Assembly: GCA_000151295.1 (NCBI GenBank)
Contig: GG745379.1
Coordinates: forward strand, 173,350-232,654
DNA from: Allomyces macrogynus ATCC 38327
Lineage: Eukaryota; Blastocladiomycota; Blastocladiomycetes; Blastocladiales; Blastocladiaceae
Direction of reading: 5' to 3'
Length of the DNA stretch: 59,305 nucleotides
Shown: piece after piece, positions 1-9,810 of the stretch
How positions within the stretch are numbered: position 1 is the stretch's first letter
Layout of the letters: every line of letters begins with the position of its first letter
Notes under the pieces: model-generated
What the model saw: only the letters and a program-made list of their open reading frames with translations
Database searches by the model: none
Told to the model about the DNA's origin: nothing
Position numbers and translations under genes: made by a program

Positions 1-590
1 CGTCAAGACCGTCTCGGTCAAGTTGCGCTTGGCCCACGTCTCGGCCTGCTGCTTGGCGTGCGCGAGCTGCATGGCAATCAACTCCTCGACTGACCACGTC
101 TGGTCGCCGGACCGGAACGCGACCGTTTGGCGGGTTGGATCAAGCGCGACCAAATCGCCATTCGACCGCTGCCACGCGGCGCGGTACGCGGTGACCGCCG
201 GGTCGTCAATCGTCTTGCCGAGCAGCGACTTGAGGTGCGGGTACGTGGCGATCGGGAATCGCGGCGCCTGTCATATTTCCATAAGATCAAGATCAGCCCC
301 GTGTCCAAAATCCCAAACCACGTCAATGCATTGGTACGCACCACGGCAGCTGCATCCGACCCAAACAGCCGCTCGTCGGCATCGGTGCGCAGCGTGACGA
401 GCGCGTGCGTCTTGCGCTTGGATTCGCGATTGAGCACAACGTCGAGCGGGGTGCCGGGGGCCACGACGGCGGCCTTGAACCAGTCGGTGCCGTAGTCGAT
501 GGCGAGCACGCGCGCGAGCGCAGAGTGCGCCGCGCATAAGAGGACGAGGAATAGCGCCGCGTGCGCGGTAAAGCGGCGCGGTCGCGTCAT
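1..590 (-). CDS. LHS1: ER-lumenal Hsp70 (LHS1/HYOU1/GRP170 type), N-terminal part, runs off the left edge
   Basis: Large ER Hsp70-family chaperone, a nucleotide-exchange factor for BiP in protein folding. The first exon (590 down to 342) opens with a clear signal peptide (MTRPRRF, then a hydrophobic stretch ending ALA) followed by the Hsp70 phosphate-1 loop VLAIDYGTDWFKAAVV and the family-typical LNRESKRKTHALVTLR and RLFGSDAAAV. An intron of 74 nt (341-268, donor GTGCGT, acceptor ACAG) leads to exon 2 (267-1) with RFPIATYPHLKSLLGKTIDD, which matches the segment following the same motif in GRP170 proteins. The divergent phosphate loop and the KRKT segment separate it from BiP. The start is chosen at 590 because the upstream in-frame codons lack a signal sequence. 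About 170 residues are visible; the rest of the ATPase and C-terminal domains lies outside the window. Confidence 0.88.
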
Positions 591-942
591 CGTTTGTGCT
601 TGACCTTGGGTTACTATCGCGCGTGGTTGCGGTCGAGCGTGCGGTGCTGGGTGGGAACAGGGTGCAGCGGCGTCGTGCGCGTGTCGGTATTGGTCCAAGG
701 GGCGCGGTGCCGGTAATATAAATCGCGTGGTGTACGGCGGGATAACGATGGCGAGCAGAAAAAGAAGTGGACTGCCTTGAGGAAATGATCAGCGCACAAC
801 GTGGAAGTGCGCGTGTGCTGGCATGCCTGCCACATCGCTCAGCGAGCACGTGCATCCCTCCGCCCGACCTCGCCTGCCTCCGGGGCAGCTTGATGCGTCA
901 CGTGGCGACCTCACTCCCAGGCGGCCTTGAGAGCGACGCGTA
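591..942. other. Intergenic, LHS1 upstream region
   Basis: No gene is supported here. It holds the 5' flank of the LHS1-like gene, and its right end borders the decayed ankyrin-like copy. Open frames across it have no recognisable family. Confidence 0.5.
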
Positions 943-2232
943 ATGTGGCACTCAACCCTGACGACCAAGATTGCTCGGGTGCTGCACGCCACGTTCATTG
1001 ATGCTGATGCGGCAGTTGTGATGTCGACGACAATGATGCCACCATTGAACGCTCTTATTGTCGACTCGCTCTGCCAGCGCACCGATTCCCTCGTCGTCAG
1101 TTTCGAGAGCCAGTGGGCTGTTCGGAAAATATCGAATGAGCTATGGCATCTTTGTGGGTCATTTGTTTCACATCCTTGTCGCTCTGTCGCTGACAGAATC
1201 GCTCTCTGTGTGGTTGCACCACATCCCGCCTTGTTTCCGGAGAATGGTCAACTTGCATATCTCTGAGTACGACTGGTGGGCCTCACCTCTGAGCATCAAC
1301 CTGCAGTACTTTGTGGCCCCATCCGACCCGGCCGTGTGGACAAAGCTGCACGACTATGTTATAAACCAAACGGACTTGCCTGCTGAGGGCGGCACGGCGT
1401 TGACGATCATGCTTGCAGCCGCCCATGGGACGCCGACACCATTCTCGACATTGAACAGAGTAGCGAAGCGCTCCACGCGCGCCGAGTCATGACTGTTCCA
1501 TTTGTTGCGAACGCACACGGTCACTTCGAGTGTGCGCAGCGACTGATTGCTTGTTTCACGCGGACCGCATTTTCTGGACAACCTGGCAATGGTCGTGAAA
1601 TGTGGCCCTGCGGCAACATGACGCGACCCTGGCTCAATTTCTGTTGGCGTATCGCGACCCAAACGATGACCACGTGCACGTCGATCGCGAACACTACCCG
1701 AGCTGCGGTGATTTCCACGTCGCATTTGCGGGCATGGGGTCGCCCGCGGTCCTCGCGTGGCTGCTGCAATCGAACGTACGGGAGCAGTATCCAGACCTTG
1801 TCAAGTTTGAACGGATCTGGTTTTGAGACGCTGCTCATTTGCCGCTATGACGCGATCGATTTGACAGCCGCAGAAGGATACGTGGTGCCGATCCTTGACA
1901 TGATTCTTCCTCCAATCCTCGACACAGCTGGGCCCGCGGACCACGCGTTTCTAACAGAGTCGCATTTACTGTTCCTGTGCGAGTGCCCGAGCACGATCAT
2001 TCTTGAAACGGTCCTGAGACAGTCCGGATTCGACCCAACGTACTCGGATAATGTGTTGCTGCGCTGGACGCGGGAGATTGGGCACTGGCGCACGGTCGAC
2101 ATTTTGCTTCAAGATCCGCGGTGGCAGGCTTGGAGAGCGACCGCACATTTCCACGAGTGGGAAGCATCCCGAGCGATGCGTAATTCCGTGCCGATTTTTG
2201 GCGTGTTGCAACAGGAGCAAGCACCAGAATGA
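943..2232 (+). pseudogene. F-box/ankyrin-like family, copy A (decayed, N-terminus missing)
   Basis: A member of a multicopy family in this window. Homologous pieces run through three reading frames in order: TLTTKIARVLHATFIDADAA and PPLNALIVDSLCQRTDSLVV (from 943), then LVALSLTESLSVWLHHIPP and EYDWWASPLS (about 1170-1290), then VPFVANAHGHFECAQRLI, which resembles an ankyrin helix pair (1498 on), then LAQFLLAYRDPNDDHVHV in another frame (1630), then AFLTESHLLFLCECPSTIIL (about 1950-2000). Each piece aligns with the copy at 5731-7431, and the C-terminal part is nearly identical. At least three frame changes make a functional product unlikely unless several unusual introns exist. The N-terminal F-box-like segment present in copy B is absent. 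No function is known; ankyrin plus F-box architecture would suggest a substrate adaptor. Confidence 0.65.
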
Positions 2233-2801
2233 GGAATGATGCAGGCATTTGGCCAATGGGGCGCCACATGTACTGATATTTGTTGGCGTCCTGCGGCCTG
2301 ATTGCAACCTGGCGGAAATGTGCTCGGTGCAGGCGTTGACCCTCAATGAATGCAGATAGTTGCCGGCTTCCTTGATCTTCCTTGTCCACCCATTGATGTT
2401 GCGAGAGTCCGTCCCAGGGAAGTGATCGGTTGAAGCATCTTTGGTTCCTGGCGCTTCAGCATTCGCGACGACAAGCTGGGAGATGGACGGCAAGAGGTGT
2501 CATGGGAGCCGTCATCTGATGGTTCTTGCATTGAGGTGCGAAATGTTAGTTGTGCTGCCTTGTCACGATGAAAGACAACACGTTTTACACCAGTGAAGAT
2601 GGATGTGACGATTCAAATGCTTCGGCATGGCCGCACTTTTTTGCGACGACACTTGAGGAGAACAGTTGATTCTCACGACGCTTCGGCATTGCTCTTGGTC
2701 TCATTCATCAGCAAGAACAGGATTGGACTTTTTGATTCTTTCTCTCCGCTTTCGACTTTCCACGTCCAAACCAAAAGAATCCACCCACGACGCAACACCC
2801 C
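2233..2801. other. AT-richer spacer between family fragments
   Basis: Only short unsupported frames are present. It separates the end of ankyrin-like copy A from an isolated F-box-like N-terminus. Confidence 0.45.
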
Positions 2802-2945
2802 ATGCCACGCGCCAAAGAACCCGCCGTGGTCATTTCTGTGTTCTTGAATTTTCTCAACGTGGAACGCACCACACGTCTGCAAAGAACATGCCGCGCGCTG
2901 CACCATTTTTCATCACTAGCGCAAGTGGTGGCAACTCTCGTTTGA
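2802..2945 (+). pseudogene. Isolated F-box-like N-terminal fragment of the ankyrin-like family
   Basis: A 47-codon frame from ATG 2802 to TGA 2943-2945 reads MPRAKEPAVVISVFLNFLNV, then ERTTRLQRTCRALHHFSSLA. It matches the N-terminus of copy B (PDVVLAALLTFLDVQSTAHL then QRTCRTLHQF) residue for residue over most positions. The pattern (Val-Val-Ile/Leu, FL, LQxTCRxLH) fits the F-box consensus of a hydrophobic helix followed by an L-x-x-x-CR helix. Nothing of the ankyrin part follows, so this is a truncated copy or the first exon of an otherwise lost gene. Confidence 0.55.
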
Positions 2946-3120
2946 TGTTGTTTATTACTGAAGCGTCGGATTCCCAATTCAGGGACACAACTCACGTCGT
3001 GGCGGAGATATGGAATCACTGGATAAACATATTAGTACAGAAACGGTTTTCCTTGAACAATTGCCCTGTCAAGTTTTGATGGCGGTGGTTTTCACGGCAC
3101 TGCTCATGACACAACTCAGA

Positions 3121-4599
3121 CTACTCTTCCTTCTCCATCGTGGCGACAGCCTTTGACGTCGGCTCGAGTTGCCTCGGCCCCGTGAGCGTCTGACCGGCGT
3201 AGGCCTCGAGCCCTTCACCGCCGTACGACATGAACGGCGAGATTTCGACGCCGTCGCCGCCCTCAACCTTGGCCCCTGCAGCCGTCAAGTACCGGCGGTG
3301 CAGGTCAAGAATATCGCGGCGCGCCGTGGCGGGCGAATCGGGCCCGTCCTTGTTCTTGAGCGGCGAAAACTCGTTGCACCGCACGACCTCGAACACAGCA
3401 AATTTGTTGCAGAATGGGAACACGTCAAAAACGAAGAGCTCTAACTTGACACCATTCGGCGTGCCGGGCATGATGGTCTCGCCCGTGGCCACGTCGATGT
3501 GCGGGATCGTCTTGTGCGCGGCATGGTACTGCAACTGGTCCCCGAATTCTTTGGCCCGCTCGAGAAACGCGCGAGTGTAGAAGTGATTGGCAATGTTGGC
3601 CGACGACACCTGCAGCGACCCGTCGGGCTTGCGCGCCTCGGCCACCGCCTTGGGGATCTCCGAGTACTCGACGACGTCGTACTTGCCGTTGCGTAGGCAC
3701 ACGACACCCACGGGCTCGTCCGGGTCGACCTTGCGCACCGTCTTGGCGCCGACCTCAGCACCACGTGCAATGTTGAACCCAAGAAAGATCGGGTCAGCCA
3801 CCTTGACGAGGCAATTGTCGACGCAGTAGGCGTGAATGTACTCAACGCCGCTTTCTTTCATGCGCTTGAGAATCCCCGCCGACTCGAGCGCCGTGTAGAC
3901 ACCGCCATTCCCGTGGGGCGTCTCGACGATGGAGCCCTTGGATGCCAAGAAGATCTTGCCGTCGTTGGTCAATGCCGGCACCGAGCTCTGCGCAAAGAAG
4001 TGCACGTTCTTGCGGTCGAGCCCGAAAAAGTTGTTCCTTTCGAAAAACGCGACGGTTGGTGCCCATGTCGGGTCTGAGACCAAGATATACCATGGCAGCA
4101 CACCCCCGGCCAGCGTCTGCAGCTTGAGTAACCGCTCGGCCTGCAGCTGGAAGAGCGACTTGCCCGACGGGAGACCAATGTCGTAGCAGCCTTTTGGCGC
4201 GGATGAGCCCAACCGCGTCCCCTGGCCACCAGCCATGAGCAGAACACCGACCTTGCCGGCCTGGATGGCCTTCATGCCAATCTCGCGGAACTCGTTGAGT
4301 TGTGCCGGGTCGGCGTGCTCAGCGTCCAGGTAAACGTCGGCAGGTAGCGGCTCAATCGTAGTCGCCGACGCGTCAATATGCAAAGCGGCCATGGCGCTGG
4401 CGTGGATGCGATTGACGCGTTCCGGGTCAATGGCGAGCAGTTGCGTGATCAGCGCCGACTGCTCCTCGGGCGTCAGCGCGTCAAAGAAGGCGAAAACATG
4501 ACCCTGGCCCGCAGCCTCAAACTTAGCACGCAAGTCGGCAATATCAACATTGGCCATGCCACTTGTGGACGCTGTGGAGCCGCTGGAATGAGAAGACAA
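3121..4599 (-). CDS. UAP1: UDP-N-acetylglucosamine pyrophosphorylase
   Basis: Converts UTP and GlcNAc-1-phosphate to UDP-GlcNAc, the precursor of chitin, N-glycans and GPI anchors; cytosolic. The frame is a single uninterrupted exon of 492 aa, close to the usual eukaryotic length. The uridylyltransferase signature LLMAGGQGTRLGSSAPKG is at about residues 120-137 with the GGxGTRLG nucleotide loop and its lysine, followed by YDIGLPSGKSLFQLQAERL. The substrate-binding part has ETPHGNGGVY and IEYIHAYCVDN-type sequence (here VEYIHAYCVDNCLVKVADP), and the C-terminal part has GVKLELFVFDVFPF. The start MSSHSSG at 4599 is used; a second in-frame Met 14 residues on (MANVDIAD) is an equally good start. 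The lack of introns contrasts with its neighbours. Chitin-wall synthesis is consistent with a fungus. Confidence 0.97.
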   Translation of the reverse strand: MSSHSSGSTASTSGMANVDIADLRAKFEAAGQGHVFAFFDALTPEEQSALITQLLAIDPERVNRIHASAMAALHIDASATTIEPLPADVYLDAEHADPAQLNEFREIGMKAIQAGKVGVLLMAGGQGTRLGSSAPKGCYDIGLPSGKSLFQLQAERLLKLQTLAGGVLPWYILVSDPTWAPTVAFFERNNFFGLDRKNVHFFAQSSVPALTNDGKIFLASKGSIVETPHGNGGVYTALESAGILKRMKESGVEYIHAYCVDNCLVKVADPIFLGFNIARGAEVGAKTVRKVDPDEPVGVVCLRNGKYDVVEYSEIPKAVAEARKPDGSLQVSSANIANHFYTRAFLERAKEFGDQLQYHAAHKTIPHIDVATGETIMPGTPNGVKLELFVFDVFPFCNKFAVFEVVRCNEFSPLKNKDGPDSPATARRDILDLHRRYLTAAGAKVEGGDGVEISPFMSYGGEGLEAYAGQTLTGPRQLEPTSKAVATMEKEE

Positions 4600-5730
4600 T
4601 GACAGTGGTCATTTTACTGCAGGAATCATTTGCGCGCAGCGGGAAAAGGAGCTCTGTGAGCATACCGCTTGACTGACCGCAATAACGCCGACTGTAGCGG
4701 CTTGCGCGTTAAACTCGACACTTGCGAGTGGGTCCAGGAAGCAACGGCGGACGGCATTTGGGGCCAAGACAAATGTTGATCAAGGAGGAGCGCGGGCGAT
4801 CGTGGAGCACTAGCGTACTTGGCGCGGAGTCGGCAAAAAGGCGCTGAGGCTAGAAGCAGCGTCGCAGCGGAGACAATGAAATCGGTGGGATCGGCACGAG
4901 CGGACGGTGCAGAGCAGGAATTTGGTCAGCGGCAAAAGACAACAACAGGCGGTATTGGACTTGGGCTGGTTTTTCGGTGCTTTTTAGTGACGGTTGTAGC
5001 AGTATACAAGTGGGTCGCGAACTTGCAGGCGATCAGAAGTAGAAACTGGAGAGAGAGTGAGCACGGGTTCGAGTTGAGGAATGGATCGAAACGGTGGGAG
5101 GTGTCGGTTCATTATAGTAGAGGACCCGTGGCACCACTTTGGAAGTGCCCAGGCAGGAGAGAACATGGAAGGAACCACACCACAGGCACGGCCAGCACAC
5201 CCAAGAAAAGGGTGGATGTTTATGGAAGTTCGGGTGGCTCCCATGTCTGCCTGCGCCTAGTGAGCCAGACTTCACGGAAACTCGCTCCAGTTTCGACCAC
5301 GGCATGATTCAAATATTTGGTCTCGACCGGAACTATGACCATGCACTGCTCCAGCCACCCCCAGATCAAGTGCGATCCGAGCACGGCCGGCCAGACAGTA
5401 TGAACGGATGGCGCATAAATGAGCATCATCTTTGCCGAATCGTCAGCAAGAATGGTGGGAGGCCTCGGCCCTATCTGGCTGACGAGAGACATCACTTCGA
5501 ACAACTGTAGACTGACGTGACCAGCCACATATTCCCACCACCCCCTTATGTTTCCGGACGGCTGAACGCAAAAAGACTGCTCGCAACGAAAATCGAAAAT
5601 CCTCACGCTTTGGTCTCGCTCGCCAGCAACAACAGTTTCGGCCCTTCCGACCCCTCCACTCTGCATCCGACATGTCAAATTCTAACCACCTGCATCAACC
5701 ACGGCGCACCTCCCCATTTCCCTCGGCGAG
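4600..5730. other. Intergenic region upstream of UAP1
   Basis: About 1.1 kb with open frames on both strands (largest about 160 codons) but no recognisable motif or family. It contains the UAP1 promoter on its left and the start of the degenerate ankyrin-like copy B on its right. Confidence 0.45.
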
Positions 5731-7431
5731 CAGCCTGACGTCGTCCTTGCTGCTCTCTTGACTTTTCTCGACGTGCAAAGCACTGCCCATCTCCAAAGAA
5801 CATGTCGCACTCTGCACCAGTTTCCGTCTCCGGCACAAGCAATAGCCCGATTCTCGCTTGCCATTTCTCTTGCCGATTGGCCAACCGTCTCCTCGTTTCT
5901 GCACCGCCCCAATTTCCCACCACTTTCCCACCTCGGCGCTCGAAGCTTGCCATGTTTGGTTGTTCCAAGTTGGCTCTGCTCATGGCAATTGACGCTGCGG
6001 ATGTTGTCGCGCGTTTGCTGCCATTTCATGCCCATGGCCAGAGTGTGCACAACGAGTTTGATCAGCCGAACGAATGGCGGCAGGGGCTCGGCCGAGCGTA
6101 TCGTGGTCATGCTCATGCAGGAGGTAGCCATTGAGCCCAAAGTTGTGCAGCAAACCCTGACGACCAATATTGCTCGGATGCTGCACGCCACGTTCATTGA
6201 TACGGACACGACGATTCCTTTGGATGCTACATGTTCGACGACAACAATGCCGCCATTGAACGCCCTGATTGTCGATTCGTTGTGCCAGCGCACCGATGCC
6301 TTGGTCATGAGCTTCCAGAACTGGTGGAATGGTTGTGGTCAAGTTACTGGGGACTTGTGGCGCTTGTGGGCCACTTGGTGAACACCCTTGTTGTTCTGTC
6401 GCTGAGAGAATCGCTCTCTACGTGATTAAACCACAGTCCCCCCTGTTTTCGGTCGATGGTCGATGCTGCTTCTTTAGAGCACGAGTGGTGGGCCATCTTC
6501 CTCGTGAAGGTCTTCTGCATTTCTTGCCCCCCCCCCCCCCCCCGCCGACCCAGCATTTTGGGCACTGTTACACGACTCCGCGGCAAGCCACATGGATTTT
6601 CCCATTGAGACCACCAATTTGCTCACGGTGATCCTTGCCACAACCCGTGGGGACGCTGACTCTATTATCGAACTCGCGCGACATGAGCACCCCAACTTTT
6701 CGCGGTCCACGTCGGTCCCATTCATTGCCAACGCGTACGGTCACGCCGAGTATGTGCATCGACGTCTTGCCAAGCAAACATACGTTTTTCACGACAAACA
6801 CCTGGGCAGGTGTTGGCATTCGGCACAGGATCTGGCCCTTCGGCAGCCTGACCCGGCTCTGGCCCAGTTTATCCTTGCCCATCACTATGGGGGCCTCGTC
6901 ACAGTCGCAGTCATTGGGAGCGCTACTCGAAGTGTGGCATCGCTCACGTCGCGTCTGCAGGCATCGGGTCGCTACAGATACTGGAGTGACTGTTGCATTC
7001 CAATATGCACGAGCGGTACCCAGACCTGGTCAAATTTGAACGGATCTGGTTTGAGACGCTGCGCGTGTGCCGCTATGATGCGATCGATTTGAGGTCCGCG
7101 GAGGAATACGCGGTTCCGATCCTCGACATGATACTTCCACCATTTCTCGACACGGCTGGGCCAGTGGACCACGCGTTTCTGACCGAGTCGCTTTTACTGT
7201 TCCTGTGCGAGTGCCCGAGCATGATCATTCTTGAAACGGTCCTGAGACAGCCCGGATTCGACCCAACGTACCCGGATAGAGTGTTGCTGCGCTGGGCGGC
7301 GCGAGCGTTGGGGCACTGACGCATGGTCGACGTTTTGCTCCAGGATCCGCGCGTGGCAGGCTTGGAGAGTGACCGTACGAGCGATGCGCAATTCCTTGCC
7401 GATTTTTGCGTCTTTCCATGGAGCGACGCAA
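5731..7431 (+). pseudogene. F-box/ankyrin-like family, copy B (most complete N-terminus, frameshifted)
   Basis: The frame from about 5731 begins EQPDVVLAALLTFLDVQST, then AHLQRTCRTLHQFPSPAQ, an F-box-like segment. A frame switch near 5950 leads to AMFGCSKLALLMAIDAADVV, then back to LTTNIARMLHATFIDTDTT and PPLNALIVDSLCQRTDALV. Another switch gives LVVLSLRESLST, then EHEWWAIFL, a run of 17 C (6527-6543), and PADPAFWALLHDSA. The ankyrin-like VPFIANAYGHAEYVHRRL follows, then KFERIWFETLRVCRYDAIDL and AFLTESLLLFLCECPSMIIL (7170-7230). The order matches copy A, and the C-terminal third is nearly identical to it. At least four frame switches and no convincing ATG before the F-box-like part argue for decay. 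Confidence 0.65.
6527..6543 (+). repeat. Poly-C run of 17
   Basis: Seventeen consecutive C residues lie inside copy B, exactly where copy A has a short non-repetitive sequence coding YFVAPSDPAVW. It is either a homopolymer expansion in a decaying gene or an assembly artefact. Confidence 0.9.
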
Positions 7432-7608
7432 CAGGCCTGATGATTGAAGTCTCGATTAATGTAACGTGATTCGTTGAACCTTTGGCCGCCGTTGTCCACC
7501 CACATAATTGTGAGCATTTGACGCTTCCCGACAGGCAGAAAAAAGATCAGCACAAAACTAATGTTGATTGGTTCTAATAACCTCGCTCCTATCCCGCACC
7601 ACCACCAC

Positions 7609-9359
7609 TTACAAGAAACTAATCCCAATTCCAAACTGGAACCCGGCCTTGACTGCGTCGCCGCGCCGCGCGACGAGCGGGAGACCCCAATTGAACTCAA
7701 GCCGGCACTGCGGATGATGCACGGCGACCCCCGCACCAACGGCAAGCGACGGCGTGGCCTCGGCAAACGCGCGCAGTTTGGCCTCGGTGAAGTCGACAAT
7801 CTGCATAGCCGACCCGGCATTCGCCCACAAGTGGCCGCGCAGCCACTTCTTGTCGGCGAGTCCCGGCACGGGCGTGAATAGCGACACGCCCGCCTGGTAC
7901 GCGATCGTGCCACCGAGTGCGTCGGCGCCGTCTTTGGGACCGATGCCGTTGTGCAGGAAACCGCGGACCGACGTGGACCCGCCGACGAAGAGACGGTCGG
8001 TGATGCGTGGCACGTCGTTCTCGAGCGGGACGACGGCACCGACACGCAGGGTTTTAGAAACGGACTGGATGTGGTAAGGTCATGGTCGTGAGTCGCATTG
8101 CGGATCGCTTTGAGAGCATGATCGAAAAACGTACAAAGCCGCGACCGAGGGGAACGTTGACCTGTGCCTCAAGCTCGCTCTTGGCATGATGCACGTCGCC
8201 GCCCAACCCGGCGTATTCCTATTTTCACGCACACGTGCATGGTCAGTCTACGGCCATCAACTCCAACCCACCCTGCAGTCAGAGAACGCACCGACTCGAG
8301 CTTGAACAGTGCGCCCGAGGTTGGCATCACAGCCGAGTCGCGCGAATCCGCGACCCACTTGTGCGTGACGGCCGACTTGAGCGAGTGACCCGCCTCGTGC
8401 CGCACCGACAGCGACGCATTTTCGCCCACGTTCAGCACTTGCCGCCAGTGCGCGTTGTACCCGAGCGTGTGGCTGCCGAGCAAAAAGTGCGGCAGGACGA
8501 GTCGCGCGCCGGCGACGCGCGACAACTCGTCGTAGGAGGACGTGGCCTGGAACGACTTATGCAGCTGGTGCGCGTGCAGCTGCAGCAGTCGGCCGGGTGC
8601 CGGGATCAGGGGCTTGCTGAGAATCGCCTGTTCCGAAAACAAAACGAAGTGGTCAGTGCCTGGCGCGGATTCCGCATCGACTGCGTCTCGCGTCGCATCG
8701 CATCGCACCTCAAACGACGAGTGCGTCTTGGTCCCAAACAGCGTGCTCGCCTGAAACGTTTCGGCGCGGCCAAACACGTCGCGCACGAGCAGCGACGCAT
8801 GGACATTGCCCTCGGCATTCCCGACCTGTGTGCCTGTCTCCATGCGCACGCGGCTCAGCTCCTTGAACCGAATGTGCACGTCGAGCACGCCCGGTTGGCC
8901 CGCGGCCTCAGGCCACTGCGACGGCGTGTCGAGCAACACCTTGACGTCACTGAGAATGTCGAGGTGCTGCAGCCGCTCGCCGGCACGGTTCAGCTGCTTC
9001 ACGAGTTCGCCGAGCGTCGTGGCCGTCAGGACATCGCGAATGTAGGGCTCGAGCACGGCGCGGCGCGTGCGTGAGGCATCGTCGAAGAAGATCTGGCGCA
9101 CGTGCCAGCGGTCGTCCTTGTGGCGGTGCAGCTAGACACGGAGAATTGGGAATTTGGGCGGGCGGTGATCAGGAGATCTGTTGATCTGTTGGTTGCGCTT
9201 GCGTGATGATCACGATCACGACACGGTCCGCGATTGCTGCTGCTTGGGCATGATTTTGGGGAGCATATTGGTGCAATTTACCAGATAATTGATGGGCCAA
9301 CCTGTGAAATAGCTGGCGGACGGCGCGGCACCGCTGGCCGAGTGGTCGCTGGGGCTCAT
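7609..9359 (-). CDS. SAM50: SAM50/TOB55, core of the mitochondrial outer-membrane beta-barrel insertase
   Basis: Omp85-family channel of the SAM complex, which inserts beta-barrel proteins (porin, Tom40) into the outer membrane. Five exons fit: 9359-9302, 9239-9220 (20 nt), 9131-8292, 8218-8135 and 8064-7609, giving 485 aa, the normal size. The POTRA part reads WHVRQIFFDDASRTRRAV. Barrel landmarks include SLKSAVTHKWVADSRDSAVM, EYAGLGGDVHHAKSELEAQ, the Omp85 loop-6 region TDRLFVGGSTSVRGF (the usual RGF is intact), DALGGTIAYQAGVSLFTPVP, and a C-terminal strand ending FQFGIGISFL, the beta-signal. Introns are 62-88 nt with GT-AG ends. The two 5' exons are inferred from phase and spacing; exons 3-5 are firm. 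The frame continues upstream of 9099 through a splice site, so no non-ATG start is needed. Confidence 0.93.
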
Positions 9360-9810
9360 GGTGAGATCTGGCCGCGATAAGGGCACGGCGCTGGTTTCCG
9401 CGGGGTCCTGCAGCAAATGCGGTTGGTTGCAGCGGTGGCCGTGGTCGCACTCGGCCGGTGTAGAAGTTGGTCGCGGTGAGGAGACAAGTCGACGGTTGCG
9501 ATGGTGGCAAATATCAGCCGTGCACGTGAGGATTTCAACAGCCGTCCCCAAGTCACCACTGCCATTACAGTAACTGCCAGAGTCCGCCAGATCCCACAAA
9601 TTGTGATCTGTCAGTCCTTTTGATGTTCGAGCACTTTGCCCTCGATTCGTGCCGAGCACGCTCAACCACTTGCCACCTATCAATCGGCAATAACCGAGCA
9701 TCAGGATCCAACGCATAACGACAACGGAAATAAAACAAGCCCAAGGGAAAAACAATTGAACAGGAAACAGAAGATTCGACGGCATCAAAAGAACGCCATC
9801 CCAAACCGAT
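9360..9810. other. Intergenic between SAM50 and the PPR-like pair
   Basis: No coding feature is supported. It contains the SAM50 5' flank and the 3' flank of PPR-like copy 1. Confidence 0.45.

Noticed and set aside
4819..5307. 162-codon plus-strand frame in the UAP1 upstream region
   Set aside because: No motif, poor start context and no homology to other parts of the window; likely chance.
8169..9101. SAM50 starting at GTG 9101
   Set aside because: Sequence upstream is in frame through an AG acceptor at 9132-9133, and POTRA homology (WHV) precedes this codon, so it is internal.
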